Origin: Intestinimonas timonensis
Lineage (GTDB): Bacteria; Bacillota; Clostridia; Oscillospirales; Oscillospiraceae
Assembly (NCBI RefSeq): GCF_900626145.1
Contig: NZ_LR130817.1
Coordinates: 1,973,598 to 2,037,597, forward strand
Length of the DNA: 64,000 nt
Direction: 5' to 3'
In this document: positions 32,931-40,663 of the stretch, piece by piece
Position numbering within the stretch: position 1 is the first letter of the stretch
Layout: each line of letters starts with the position of its first letter
Made by a program: the position numbers and the translations under genes
Notes under the pieces: generated by a model
What the model was told of the DNA's origin: nothing
Databases searched by the model: none
What the model saw: the letters and a program-made list of their open reading frames with translations, nothing else

Positions 32931-33812
32931 ATGATACATTCTCGCCTGATGCGCGTCGCCCTGCTGGGCACCGTTCTCACCGCCATGTGCACCATCGGTG
33001 CCTCCGCCGCCACCCTGGGTGCCGGCACTGTCACTGCCGACGCGCTTCGGCTCCGTTCCACTCCCGCCGCCGAAGGTAAGATTCTGGCTACCGTTTCCAG
33101 CGGCACCAACGTCGTCGTTCTGGACGAAGCGGAAGACGGCTGGTACAAGGTCAACTACAACTCCGTGGAGGGCTACATGTCCGGTGAGTACCTGGACGTG
33201 ACCACCAAGGCCGATACCGACCTGGGCTACGGAAAGGTAGATGCTGACGGCTCCACCCTGAACATGCGTGCAGGCGCCAGCACCTCCTTCGACTCCCTGC
33301 GCTCCATTCCCAGCGGCACCGTGCTGGAGCTGGAGGGCATCTACGAGGGCTGGTACAAGGTTACATACGCCGGCAACACCGGTTACGTCAGCAGCGACTA
33401 CATCACCATCACCACTGAGCCCGCCACCAGCACCTCCTCCGCGCTGGGCGAGCAGATCGTGGCTCTGGCCAAGCAGTATCTGGGTACCCCCTACGTCCTG
33501 GGCGGCAACGGCCCCAGCAGCTTTGACTGCTCCGGTTTTACTAAGTACATCTACGCCCAGTTTGGTTACACCCTCAACCGCACCGCCACCGACCAGCTCC
33601 AGAACGGCGTCTCCGTCAGCCGCGATGAGCTGCAGCCCGGCGATCTGGTCTTCTTCAAGTACAACACCAGCAAGCCTGTTTCCCACGTGGGCATCTACAT
33701 CGGCAACGGTGAGTTCATCCACGCTTCCACCAATCGCTACGTGGTCCAGATCGACCAGATGAACACCGGCCATTACGCCAACGTCTTTGTCTACGCCCGC
33801 CGCATTCTGTGA
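32931..33812 (+). CDS. Secreted NlpC/P60 endopeptidase with two SH3 domains
   Basis: A 293-residue exported hydrolase. A signal peptide (cleavage near GASA, residue 26) is followed by two bacterial SH3 domains (about 30-92 and 97-160, both with WYKV and GYxSxxY/L features) and an NlpC/P60 domain from about 170. The catalytic cysteine is in SSFDCSGFT, the catalytic histidine in SHVGIYIG, and the third residue is probably the histidine of EFIHAST. Such enzymes cut the gamma-D-glutamyl to diamino-acid bond of peptidoglycan stem peptides, with SH3 domains binding the wall. A GGAGGGG site precedes the start and a strong terminator follows. Confidence 0.95.
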   Translation: MIHSRLMRVALLGTVLTAMCTIGASAATLGAGTVTADALRLRSTPAAEGKILATVSSGTNVVVLDEAEDGWYKVNYNSVEGYMSGEYLDVTTKADTDLGYGKVDADGSTLNMRAGASTSFDSLRSIPSGTVLELEGIYEGWYKVTYAGNTGYVSSDYITITTEPATSTSSALGEQIVALAKQYLGTPYVLGGNGPSSFDCSGFTKYIYAQFGYTLNRTATDQLQNGVSVSRDELQPGDLVFFKYNTSKPVSHVGIYIGNGEFIHASTNRYVVQIDQMNTGHYANVFVYARRIL

Positions 33813-33853
33813 GCGCAGTATCCCTACCCCTCTGACAATTCCATCTGATCTCT

Positions 33854-33887
33854 ACCGTGCGGGAGGCTCGCCTCCCGCACGGTTTTT
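33854..33887 (+). terminator. Intrinsic terminator after the NlpC/P60 gene
   Basis: ACCGTGCGGGAGGC (33854-33867) pairs with GCCTCCCGCACGGT (33870-33883), followed by T residues to 33887. Confidence 0.92.
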
Positions 33888-33932
33888 ACCGTTTTGAGAA
33901 ACCGCCGGTACGGCCGGCAGAGGAGGTTCCCC

Positions 33933-34826
33933 ATGGTTCGATCCGATCCCGTCCCCAACCGGCTGCTGGGCCACGGCATGGCCCTTTTCGTCACGGTGGT
34001 CTGGGGGACTACCTTCATCTCCTCCAAGCTGCTGCTGGCGGCTTTTACCCCATTGGTGATCATGTCTTTCCGCTTTGTCATCGCCTGGGTGGTGCTCTTC
34101 CTCCTCTCCCCCCGGCCCATCAAACCCAAGAGCCTCAAAGGCGAGCTACCCTTTATCGGCGCCGGTATTACCGGGCTCACCCTCTACTTCATTTTGGAGA
34201 ACACCGCCCTGGAGTACACCCTGGCCTCCAACGTGGGGATCATCATCTCGGCGGCTCCCATGTTCTCCGCCCTGCTGCTGTGGGCTTTCCGGCGAACGAA
34301 ACGCCCCAAGCCCACCTTCTTTCTGGGCTTCTTTATCGCCATGAGCGGCATTGCCCTCATCTCTCTGGCCGGTGGAGAGAAATTGGATCTGGACCCGCTG
34401 GGCAACCTGCTCACCCTGGGTGCCGCCCTGTGCTGGGGACTCTACGGAGTATGCCTGGAAGCTGCCGGCGGCCAGGGACTCACTCAGCTCCAGGCCACCC
34501 GGAAAGTCTTTTTCTACGGTATCCTCACCATGCTCCCTCTCTTCCCTGTTCTGCGTCCTTCCCTTTCCCTGGCCCCCTTTTTTGAAGCGCCCATGATGGT
34601 GTTCCACATCCTCTACCTGGGCCTGGCCGCCTCGGCCCTGTGCTTTGTCTGCTGGAACCGCGCCATGGCTCTCATCGGCACCGTGGCCACCAACGTCTAT
34701 ATCTACCTCACCCCGGTCATTACGCTGATTGCCTCCGCCCTCATCCTGGACGAGCCTGTCCTGCCGCAGGCGCTGGGCGCCATCGCCCTCATCCTACTGG
34801 GGCTGTGGCTCTCCCAGCGGCAATAA
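33933..34826 (+). CDS. EamA/DMT-family drug/metabolite transporter
   Basis: A 297-residue membrane protein with ten hydrophobic segments arranged as two EamA repeats. The first repeat begins with FVTVVWGTTFISSKLLL, the second with LLTLGAALCWGLYGVCLEA. The LTLYFILENTALEYTLASNV and LEPV-like LDEPVLPQALGAI stretches are characteristic of the family. It should sit in the cytoplasmic membrane and export a metabolite, such as an amino acid or purine; the substrate is not evident. AGAGGAGG lies 7 bases before the ATG used. It is monocistronic between two terminators. Confidence 0.93.
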   Translation: MVRSDPVPNRLLGHGMALFVTVVWGTTFISSKLLLAAFTPLVIMSFRFVIAWVVLFLLSPRPIKPKSLKGELPFIGAGITGLTLYFILENTALEYTLASNVGIIISAAPMFSALLLWAFRRTKRPKPTFFLGFFIAMSGIALISLAGGEKLDLDPLGNLLTLGAALCWGLYGVCLEAAGGQGLTQLQATRKVFFYGILTMLPLFPVLRPSLSLAPFFEAPMMVFHILYLGLAASALCFVCWNRAMALIGTVATNVYIYLTPVITLIASALILDEPVLPQALGAIALILLGLWLSQRQ

Positions 34827-34838
34827 TACAGAACGAAT

Positions 34839-34884
34839 CAAAAATGCCCGTCTCGTCCCCATTAGGACGAAACGGGCATTTCTC
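34839..34884. terminator. Bidirectional intrinsic terminator
   Basis: AAATGCCCGT and ACGGGCATTT form a stem with inner TCGTCC/GGACGA pairing around a six-base loop. The plus strand continues TTTCTC and the minus strand TTTTTG. It serves the convergent EamA gene and the next gene. Confidence 0.85.
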
Positions 34885-34897
34885 ATTCTTTTACTGT

Positions 34898-35317
34898 TTA
34901 GACGTTGTCGTCGTCGGTTTTCTCGTCAGCCAGGGGCTCCACCACAATGGGCTCCTCGGCAGGCGCCTCCACAGTCTCATCCTCACAGCTGCAGCCGCAG
35001 TCGCAGGTATAGGCAGCGACATCGTCATCGTTGATGTTGCCGGCCCGCTTGATCTCAGCGATCTTGGCCTTGTTCTCCTCCAAGCGCTGCTTGGCGGCGG
35101 TGATCTTCTCACACAGAGTCACATAGGCGCCCTCGGGAGCCATGCCCCGCTCGGCGTAGTAGAGCTTGCCCAGGTCGATATAGGCCTTGCGGATGGTGTC
35201 CTCCTCAGCGGAGTTGGCAATGTTCAGCTTGGCGATATCGGTGAGCTCCTTGGCCTTGGCCGCACCCGCCTGCGCCAGATTCAGCGCTTTCGCCTTCAGG
35301 TCGTCAAAAGAAGTCAT
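34898..35317 (-). CDS. Conserved small protein with a CxCxCxC motif and acidic tail
   Basis: A 139-residue cytoplasmic protein. The first 90 residues are helical (LKAKALNLAQAGAAKAKELTDIAKLNI, here shown in part as KAKALNLAQAGAAKAKEL) with a second helix KITAAKQRLEENKAKIAEIK. Near residue 105 lies TCDCGCSCEDE, four alternating cysteines that could bind metal, followed by an acidic tail of glutamate, aspartate and proline. CAGGAGG precedes the start. I have seen similar small proteins in Clostridia but cannot name a function. It is the last clearly chromosomal gene before the prophage. Confidence 0.8.
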   Translation of the reverse strand: MTSFDDLKAKALNLAQAGAAKAKELTDIAKLNIANSAEEDTIRKAYIDLGKLYYAERGMAPEGAYVTLCEKITAAKQRLEENKAKIAEIKRAGNINDDDVAAYTCDCGCSCEDETVEAPAEEPIVVEPLADEKTDDDNV

Positions 35318-35358
35318 GGAAAAACCTCCTGTTCAGTTTGGTTTGGGCTTCTGGCCTT

Positions 35359-35387
35359 ATTCTATACCGGGGAACACAGCCGCGCAA
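35359..35387 (-). promoter_or_regulatory. Promoter of the CxCxCxC protein gene
   Basis: On the minus strand TTGCGC (35387-35382) and TAGAAT (35364-35359) are 17 bases apart; the leader is about 35 bases. Confidence 0.7.
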
Positions 35388-35561
35388 GTGCATCCTTCCC
35401 GAATTAACCGAATTTTAATCAATTTACAAGGCGGGACACATAATGCGGTCCCAGCTTCACCCACCGGATAGGTTATTTTAGCATGATGGAAACTTTTTGG
35501 ACATTGGCATTATCACTAACTTTTATCCGTTAGTAACACGCTTCTGCCCAGAAGGCCCGAT
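35388..35561. other. Chromosome-prophage junction, candidate attachment region
   Basis: A 174-base, relatively AT-rich stretch without a gene, between the last host promoter and the prophage holin. It contains an inverted repeat ACTAAC/GTTAGT (35515-35520 and 35529-35534) flanked by TTA/TAA, which could be an integrase site or weak terminator. The other prophage end is outside the window, so no attL/attR match can be made. Confidence 0.35.
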
Positions 35562-36020
35562 TCACTCGCTCTTTTCTCCCGTCTCATCCACCTTACTCCT
35601 CAGCGCCTCGATGGCGCCGGCAAGCCAAGGCGGGATATCGGCACCCAGGGCGCCGGCGTTCTCGATGATGCTGCCGGTCTCGGTGAGGATGTACCAGATC
35701 AGGACCAGTGGGCAGAAGAACACCTCATAAGTAAAGGGCAGGGTGACGCTGGGGATGTTGGTCAGGATCATGCCGATGACCATGTCCAGGATAGCGGCCA
35801 CGATGACGGCCACCGCACAGCCCATCTTGTGCCAGATGCCGTCCCTGGCCACGGAGCTGGACCACTTCCCTGCCCGGATGGCGGCGCAGGAGCCGGTGAT
35901 GTAGTCGATGGCCATGCAGGCGATCCAGGCGATCACCAGCCAGCCGAACCACCCCCACAGAGCGGTCAGCGCGGCCAGGAGCGCGGAAAGCGCCGCCTTA
36001 AAAGCGTTGATGTTCTCCAT
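35562..36020 (-). CDS. Phage holin (holin_4/TcdE-like family)
   Basis: A 152-residue protein with three hydrophobic segments (about 20-45, 66-90 and 95-120), the middle containing AIDYITGSCAAIRAGKWSS, the hallmark of the holin family that includes Cph1 and TcdE. Holins form pores in the cytoplasmic membrane and release the endolysin. The gene is last in the late operon, 12 bases after the amidase gene. A GGAGGGATAAG site precedes the start. Confidence 0.92.
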   Translation of the reverse strand: MENINAFKAALSALLAALTALWGWFGWLVIAWIACMAIDYITGSCAAIRAGKWSSSVARDGIWHKMGCAVAVIVAAILDMVIGMILTNIPSVTLPFTYEVFFCPLVLIWYILTETGSIIENAGALGADIPPWLAGAIEALRSKVDETGEKSE

Positions 36021-36032
36021 CTTATCCCTCCT

Positions 36033-37550
36033 TCAGAGCGAGTCCGCCCACTTGATGAGCAGCTGCTTCACATTGTCGGCGGAGTAGTCCCCGCCCTTCC
36101 AATAGTCGGGGCTGTCGATGAGCCCGGCAGCAGAGAGCTTGTCCACGGCGGTGTCCAACTCGGACACGTCCTCCCCTTCCAGAGCGATCTTCACCGCCGC
36201 CCGGAAGTCATCCATGCTCCTGCCGTGCCGGGGGAACCAGTGGCTCACGTCGGCGTGGTTGGAGGCGATGCCCAGGGCGTGGCCCTCGCTGTGGTCCAGG
36301 ACGTCGGTCATGGGGTCCAGTCCGTAGGTCTCACACAGGTGGGCCGTCAGGGCCACCGCGTGGCTCCAGGCGGCCGCAAAGTAATCCTGGGTCTCCGCCG
36401 GGTCGTAGGCCAAATACGAGTCCTCCCGGTCCGCCAGGGCGGAAAGAGTAGCGGGGCCGCAGGAGCCGTCCACCTCCAGGCCCAGGTCCTTCTGGCAGGA
36501 GCGCAGTGCGGCGTCGCAGCCGGGACCGAAGCTGCCATCGATGCCCTTGGGATCGTAGCCCCGGGCGGTGAGCTCCCGCTGGAGCCGCTCCACCGCCCAG
36601 CCGGTGTCGCCGCGTTTGAGGGGTTCCCACTCCTCCGGCAGGAGCCGGCACTCCTGGGGCTCGCAGATCTCAAAAGCGATATGGGTTCCGTTGGCCGTGC
36701 CCGCCTGGCTGCCGGCGTGGCCGCCCCGGGCAGTCCAGGGTAGGGTCTGGAGGGTAACGGTGTCGTCCACAATGGCGTGGGCAGCAGCCTGCGCCGTGGG
36801 GGTGTCCCAGCTCTGGGCCAGGGCCTGGGCCATGATGCCGGGAGTGGCGGTGGAATGGACCATGACTCCCTTGGTGGTGATGGTCCGGCCGCTGGTGTAG
36901 CAGGGGTTTCGGGTCATCATGCGCTGCGTGATGCCGTCCATGGGCGTCTCCTCCTCTTTCTTCAGCCAGATCAGGATGAGGTTTTGGGACGGGTCCTTGC
37001 CCTCAATGATGGTCCCCGCCTCCCGGTCGTAGTAGTTGACCTTCCGGCCACCGTCACCCAGAATGAAGTCGTTCCAGCCCTGGGACTTGGCCCAGGCCCG
37101 GAGTTCCAGGGGCGTTATGCCGTCAGACCCGTCCGGGAAGGCCACCAGGGCCAGAGCGCCGTCTTTGAGGCCCCAGCCGGTGCGCCCTCTCCGTCCACCT
37201 ACGTCGGCGCCGAAGATCATGGGCTGGTCCTGCCCGTGGTAGATGCCGGCGCAGTTGGCGATGTAGTTCTGACAGGCCGAGAGCCCACCCTTGGACACCA
37301 CGTCCACGGTCACGTCGGGACCCTGGTCCCAGCACAGGGCGGGGTAGGCGTACTCAGGATCATACTCCACCACCTGGCCATCGGCCTTCAGCGGGCAGAC
37401 GGGTTTCCAGTCCGGGCCGTAAAAGTTCCCGGTGATGGCCAGGTCAGGTCTCTCCCGCTCCACGATGGCGGAGAGGGACAGCCTGTCCTTGTTGATGTAG
37501 ATCTTCATGGACCGGATGCGGTCTGTGGGAATGTATCTGGTGTAGATCAT
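36033..37550 (-). CDS. Phage endolysin: phosphodiester glycosidase-like domain plus N-acetylmuramoyl-L-alanine amidase with nested peptidoglycan-binding domain
   Basis: A 505-residue protein. Residues about 15-190 resemble the NAGPA/phosphodiester glycosidase fold (DLAITGNFYGPDWKPV, ILGDGGRKVNYY). An N-acetylmuramoyl-L-alanine amidase domain starts near 210 (GVMVHSTATPG, with the first zinc histidine) and ends near 455 (IASNHADVSHWFPRHG). Between its two halves, at about 309-372, sits a complete peptidoglycan-binding_1 domain (LKRGDTGWAVERLQRELTAR onward). The last 45 residues form a small helical module. It is next to the holin and should cleave the amide bond of peptidoglycan during lysis. 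The start overlaps the previous stop (ATGA). Confidence 0.9.
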   Translation of the reverse strand: MIYTRYIPTDRIRSMKIYINKDRLSLSAIVERERPDLAITGNFYGPDWKPVCPLKADGQVVEYDPEYAYPALCWDQGPDVTVDVVSKGGLSACQNYIANCAGIYHGQDQPMIFGADVGGRRGRTGWGLKDGALALVAFPDGSDGITPLELRAWAKSQGWNDFILGDGGRKVNYYDREAGTIIEGKDPSQNLILIWLKKEEETPMDGITQRMMTRNPCYTSGRTITTKGVMVHSTATPGIMAQALAQSWDTPTAQAAAHAIVDDTVTLQTLPWTARGGHAGSQAGTANGTHIAFEICEPQECRLLPEEWEPLKRGDTGWAVERLQRELTARGYDPKGIDGSFGPGCDAALRSCQKDLGLEVDGSCGPATLSALADREDSYLAYDPAETQDYFAAAWSHAVALTAHLCETYGLDPMTDVLDHSEGHALGIASNHADVSHWFPRHGRSMDDFRAAVKIALEGEDVSELDTAVDKLSAAGLIDSPDYWKGGDYSADNVKQLLIKWADSL

Positions 37551-37996
37551 GCCAGCACCTCTTCCCACCCCTGTGGGTATGCGCTGGGAGACCAGGTATT
37601 GGTATCAATGGTGGAGCGCCAAGTCTTTCCACTCTCAGTGCAGCAGTCCCCTTTCATATATGGGCTGGTGGCCAGCTCAATGAATGGCAGTGCCTTGGCC
37701 GGGTCCTTGGACCAATAAAAGCCCCACTGGGCCGGCATGTCCTCCGGCTCCTGAGTGTAGGTCTCGCTGTCGTACACCTGGAGAAGTTTGACCACACGGC
37801 CTGCTGTGGATCGGCAAAGGAATCCCACCGGCCGCTCCAGCATGTTCTTGACGGCCTTGGCTGCTGCAAAGTCCGGGATTTTCCCCTCCTCGGCGTAGAT
37901 GGCCGTACCATCCATGGTGGCTGCCCGACCCTGGAGGTCAGCGGCATCGGCCAGCCCCTTCTCGCGCATGGCTGTCAAATAGAGCTCGTTACTCAT
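37547..37996 (-). CDS. Phage tail-associated protein with carbohydrate-binding-like C-terminus
   Basis: A 149-residue protein encoded between the XkdX-like gene and the endolysin. The N-terminus (MSNELYLTAMREKGLADAA) is helical; the C-terminus ends STIDTNTWSPSAYPQGWEEVL, a pattern like the chitin-binding (CBM5/12) modules at the ends of phage fibres and tail proteins. It probably contributes to host surface binding. A potential GTTAACAGCT-side ribosome site is weak, but translation may be coupled to the upstream gene, which it overlaps by 8 bases. Confidence 0.7.
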   Translation of the reverse strand: MSNELYLTAMREKGLADAADLQGRAATMDGTAIYAEEGKIPDFAAAKAVKNMLERPVGFLCRSTAGRVVKLLQVYDSETYTQEPEDMPAQWGFYWSKDPAKALPFIELATSPYMKGDCCTESGKTWRSTIDTNTWSPSAYPQGWEEVLA

Positions 37997-38192
37997 AGCT
38001 GTTAACCCCCTCCTTGTAGGCGGCATCCAGTTCCGCCGTAGCGATGGAATCTTCGGGCACTGGGCCGGTAGAGCTTCCGCCCTTGATCTCCTCCGCCTGA
38101 TCCTCGGTGAGGACGCCCAAGGTCACGTAGCGACCCAGCTGCTCGTCCGTCACGTAGCCCTTGTCATACCGGGCCTTGATGGTCTCATACAT
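37989..38192 (-). CDS. XkdX-like phage protein
   Basis: A 67-residue protein beginning MYETIKARYDKGYVTDEQLG and continuing VTLGVLTEDQAEEIKG, the signature of the small XkdX family found just after tail-fibre genes in PBSX-like phages. Its role is not known in detail. It overlaps both neighbours by 8 bases. Confidence 0.88.
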   Translation of the reverse strand: MYETIKARYDKGYVTDEQLGRYVTLGVLTEDQAEEIKGGSSTGPVPEDSIATAELDAAYKEGVNSYE

Positions 38193-38442
38193 TGACCGTT
38201 CCTCCTTCTAGTTGAGTGAGCTGGAGCTCCGTCATCATCTGCCCCTGGGCGATCTGCTCCAGCTGGAGCTCTGTGATCTCCTGCCCTAGGAGTTGGGCTT
38301 CGGTGGGAGGCGGTGTCCAGGTGTCTCCGATGTCAAAGACCCGGTCATCTGCGATGGCACCGAAGATGGTGGGGTCGGCATCCTCCTCCAGGACGATGGA
38401 GTTTATAACCACGTTTTGCTTATCTATTACGTAGTAATACAA
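38185..38442 (-). CDS. XkdW-like/hypothetical tail protein
   Basis: An 85-residue protein (MYYYVIDKQNVVINSIVLEE onward) with a beta-rich first half (VFDIGDTWTPPP) and a helical second half containing repeated ELQLEQIAQGQMMTELQLTQ. Position directly after the tail fibre and before XkdX matches xkdW-type genes, which are often involved in fibre assembly. Assignment rests on position and on the N-terminal pattern. Confidence 0.7.
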   Translation of the reverse strand: MYYYVIDKQNVVINSIVLEEDADPTIFGAIADDRVFDIGDTWTPPPTEAQLLGQEITELQLEQIAQGQMMTELQLTQLEGGTVNV

Positions 38443-38463
38443 GAATTCAACCTCCCATCCAAT

Positions 38464-40119
38464 TTAGTGCCAAAAACGTGCAGTAATCACACCGCGGTAA
38501 CCATCTCCACCTGTTCCCATATTAAAATTATTGTCAATTGCGCCACTGCCTCCTCCGCCGCCTGGACCTTTTCCAGAATATCCTTGTATATGCGACGTAG
38601 TACCACCAGCGCCACCATACTTGGCACCACCCTGACCCTGTGAGTTGCTCATATTACGTCCTGCTCCGCCTCCACCACCGTACAGTACAGTTTCCGTAAA
38701 AGAAGAATATCCCTGAACCGTTCCATCCTTTCCTTTTGTATCTGAGGCCGAACCGGTTCCATATCCTCCCTTTCCATTGCCAGCTCCACCACTAACGGTG
38801 CCACCCTTTCCACCTTCTGCTGTGACGTCGCCAATAGTAGTTGTTCCGCCGATATAACCGCTACCAGTTGATGTTGTGCTTCCTTTTCCGCCAGCTCCTA
38901 TTACCACCGGAATGACTGTTTCTGGAGTGAAAGGAAACTGTTCTTTCAACGTAACATATCCGCCACCACCAGCGCCGCCACGGTCTCCACCAGAGCCTCC
39001 TCCTCCACCGCCAACAGCACAAACATCCATGCGAGTACAAGCATTGCTGACGACAATATTTTGTGATGTGGTGATTTCAGTAAAATCCTTCAAATTGATT
39101 GTCATGCTATCGTTTGTTACATCGCCGGATTCTGCTGTTATTGATTTTGACGGGTTCTCTAAATCAATATAATTTTTGCCTAGTGATACGGTAGCAGTAC
39201 CGCCGCCTGGAATGGTAATGCTTGCTTTCCCGCTTCCGTTGGTAACAAAAGTATTTGTTGTTACTCCGTTGGTAACATTCAATGATATATTCCCAGCCGA
39301 TTTTCCGTTAGAAAATGTAACGGTTAAGTTTACAATCCCGTCGTTTCCGATGAGTTTGTTTATTTTTTCAACAGCTTCTTTTGCACTGGCAGCAGTTAAG
39401 TCAATCGCTATCTGGACGTTATTAGCGGCTACACCAGATACAGAGTTGTTATAGGGCACCTGCTCCGCCGTCACCCCGTGTGGGTTTTCCTTGTTGTCGG
39501 TGTGTGCAGTCAGCTCCTGCTGCACTGCCGCAGCGCTCCCAGCCGGGTCGTAGTCCATCTTCGGCAGCTGCTCCTCCGGGACCTTGCCATCGCTGCCCAG
39601 CGTCGCCACCCCGCCGGGCTTTCCCTTTTCCGAAGTGGGGATATAGTTCAATCCACCAAGATCCTTCTCGGTCAGAAAGCCACCTGCAGGATACTCCAAG
39701 GTAACGGATACCTCCCCGGTCACAGCGATGGCCACCGGGAATCGGTGGACGTCCAACCCCTCTGAGGCAGGTTTTACCGGCTGTGGCGCATCACCCAGGC
39801 TACCGTAGTAGAGCAGAGCGGCGGGATCGTCTCCCACATGGGCGGAGATCCCGAACTCAGAAAGGGCAAAGCCAGCCTCCAGCCCCCCGTTCAAGTCGTT
39901 TCGGTATTCCACCGTCATGGAGATCTGATTCCCGGATACCGCCGGAGCGGTGCTGGTGGCGGCAGCCACCGGGTCGATGAGGGTGTTGAGGGCTTTGGCA
40001 GCCGCAGCGCTCTCCACCACTCCCCTGCCCACCATCACGGCGTCCAGGACCAGCGCCTCACCCGCTGCTGCTCTGGCCAGCATGGCCTCACCGGCGGTGG
40101 TAATGACAAATCCATACAT
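38464..40119 (-). CDS. Phage tail-collar fibre protein with glycine-rich tip
   Basis: A 551-residue fibre. The first 150 residues are a tail-collar fibre domain (DUF3751 type: MYGFVITTAGEAMLARAAAG). A shaft follows, with ENPHGVTAEQVPYNNSVSGV being the common NPHxVT fibre repeat. After a beta-rich linker, residues about 375-551 are extraordinarily glycine-rich (GGGGGGSGGDRGGAGGGGY and further blocks), like the receptor-binding glycine-rich adhesins of other phages. Bases of the distal part (about 38460-39450) are clearly more AT-rich than the flanking genes, suggesting exchange of the host-specificity end by recombination. GGAGGTG precedes the start. Confidence 0.9.
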   Translation of the reverse strand: MYGFVITTAGEAMLARAAAGEALVLDAVMVGRGVVESAAAAKALNTLIDPVAAATSTAPAVSGNQISMTVEYRNDLNGGLEAGFALSEFGISAHVGDDPAALLYYGSLGDAPQPVKPASEGLDVHRFPVAIAVTGEVSVTLEYPAGGFLTEKDLGGLNYIPTSEKGKPGGVATLGSDGKVPEEQLPKMDYDPAGSAAAVQQELTAHTDNKENPHGVTAEQVPYNNSVSGVAANNVQIAIDLTAASAKEAVEKINKLIGNDGIVNLTVTFSNGKSAGNISLNVTNGVTTNTFVTNGSGKASITIPGGGTATVSLGKNYIDLENPSKSITAESGDVTNDSMTINLKDFTEITTSQNIVVSNACTRMDVCAVGGGGGGSGGDRGGAGGGGYVTLKEQFPFTPETVIPVVIGAGGKGSTTSTGSGYIGGTTTIGDVTAEGGKGGTVSGGAGNGKGGYGTGSASDTKGKDGTVQGYSSFTETVLYGGGGGAGRNMSNSQGQGGAKYGGAGGTTSHIQGYSGKGPGGGGGSGAIDNNFNMGTGGDGYRGVITARFWH

Positions 40120-40123
40120 ACTG

Positions 40124-40663
40124 TTACACCTCCATAGGCATCAGGGTCGTCTCCTGGATGGTCCAGAAGGCCCCGCCCGTCCGTGCCTCGGTCAATAGGC
40201 GGGAGAGTTCAAAGGTGAACCACCACGCCAGATGGGCCGGCTTGATCTCATTGACGGCCGCTCTCGGCCCATCCAGGTCCTCCGGGATAGCGGCCAGTCC
40301 GGAGAGCACTACCTCAAACTGGCAGGATGCGGCGTGCTCGATGACGGACACCTGCTCCGATTGAAAACCAAAGGAGGCCACCACAGCAGCTACAGTTTCT
40401 GCGGTGGTGGTCCCTTGTCCCCGAAGTTTGGCCTTGATCCGTCCTCTCCGGTAACTGTAAAGGCTGGTCCGGTCCACTGTAAGGCCCACCCAGGCCTCCC
40501 ACAGGTCCAGCCCCCAGGTGGCGGAATCCACCCAGAGCTGGGCCAGCACATCGCGCTCCGCCTGCTTCAGGCTATCCGTCTCCAGGCTGAGCACCCGCTC
40601 CAGCTCTGCCACCGGAGGACTCGCTCGGTAGTATTCCGGGAGCCGATCGATGAGCATGCTCAT
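40124..40663 (-). CDS. Baseplate/tail protein of the YmfQ (DUF2313, XkdU) family
   Basis: A 179-residue protein with the family opening MLIDRLPEYYRASPPVAEL and the RRGRIKAKLRGQGTTT motif, ending with the characteristic EIKPAHLAWWFTFE segment. It is the wedge component encoded directly after the baseplate J-like gene in PBSX-like tails. It overlaps the J gene by four bases and is followed directly by the fibre gene. Confidence 0.9.
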   Translation of the reverse strand: MSMLIDRLPEYYRASPPVAELERVLSLETDSLKQAERDVLAQLWVDSATWGLDLWEAWVGLTVDRTSLYSYRRGRIKAKLRGQGTTTAETVAAVVASFGFQSEQVSVIEHAASCQFEVVLSGLAAIPEDLDGPRAAVNEIKPAHLAWWFTFELSRLLTEARTGGAFWTIQETTLMPMEV

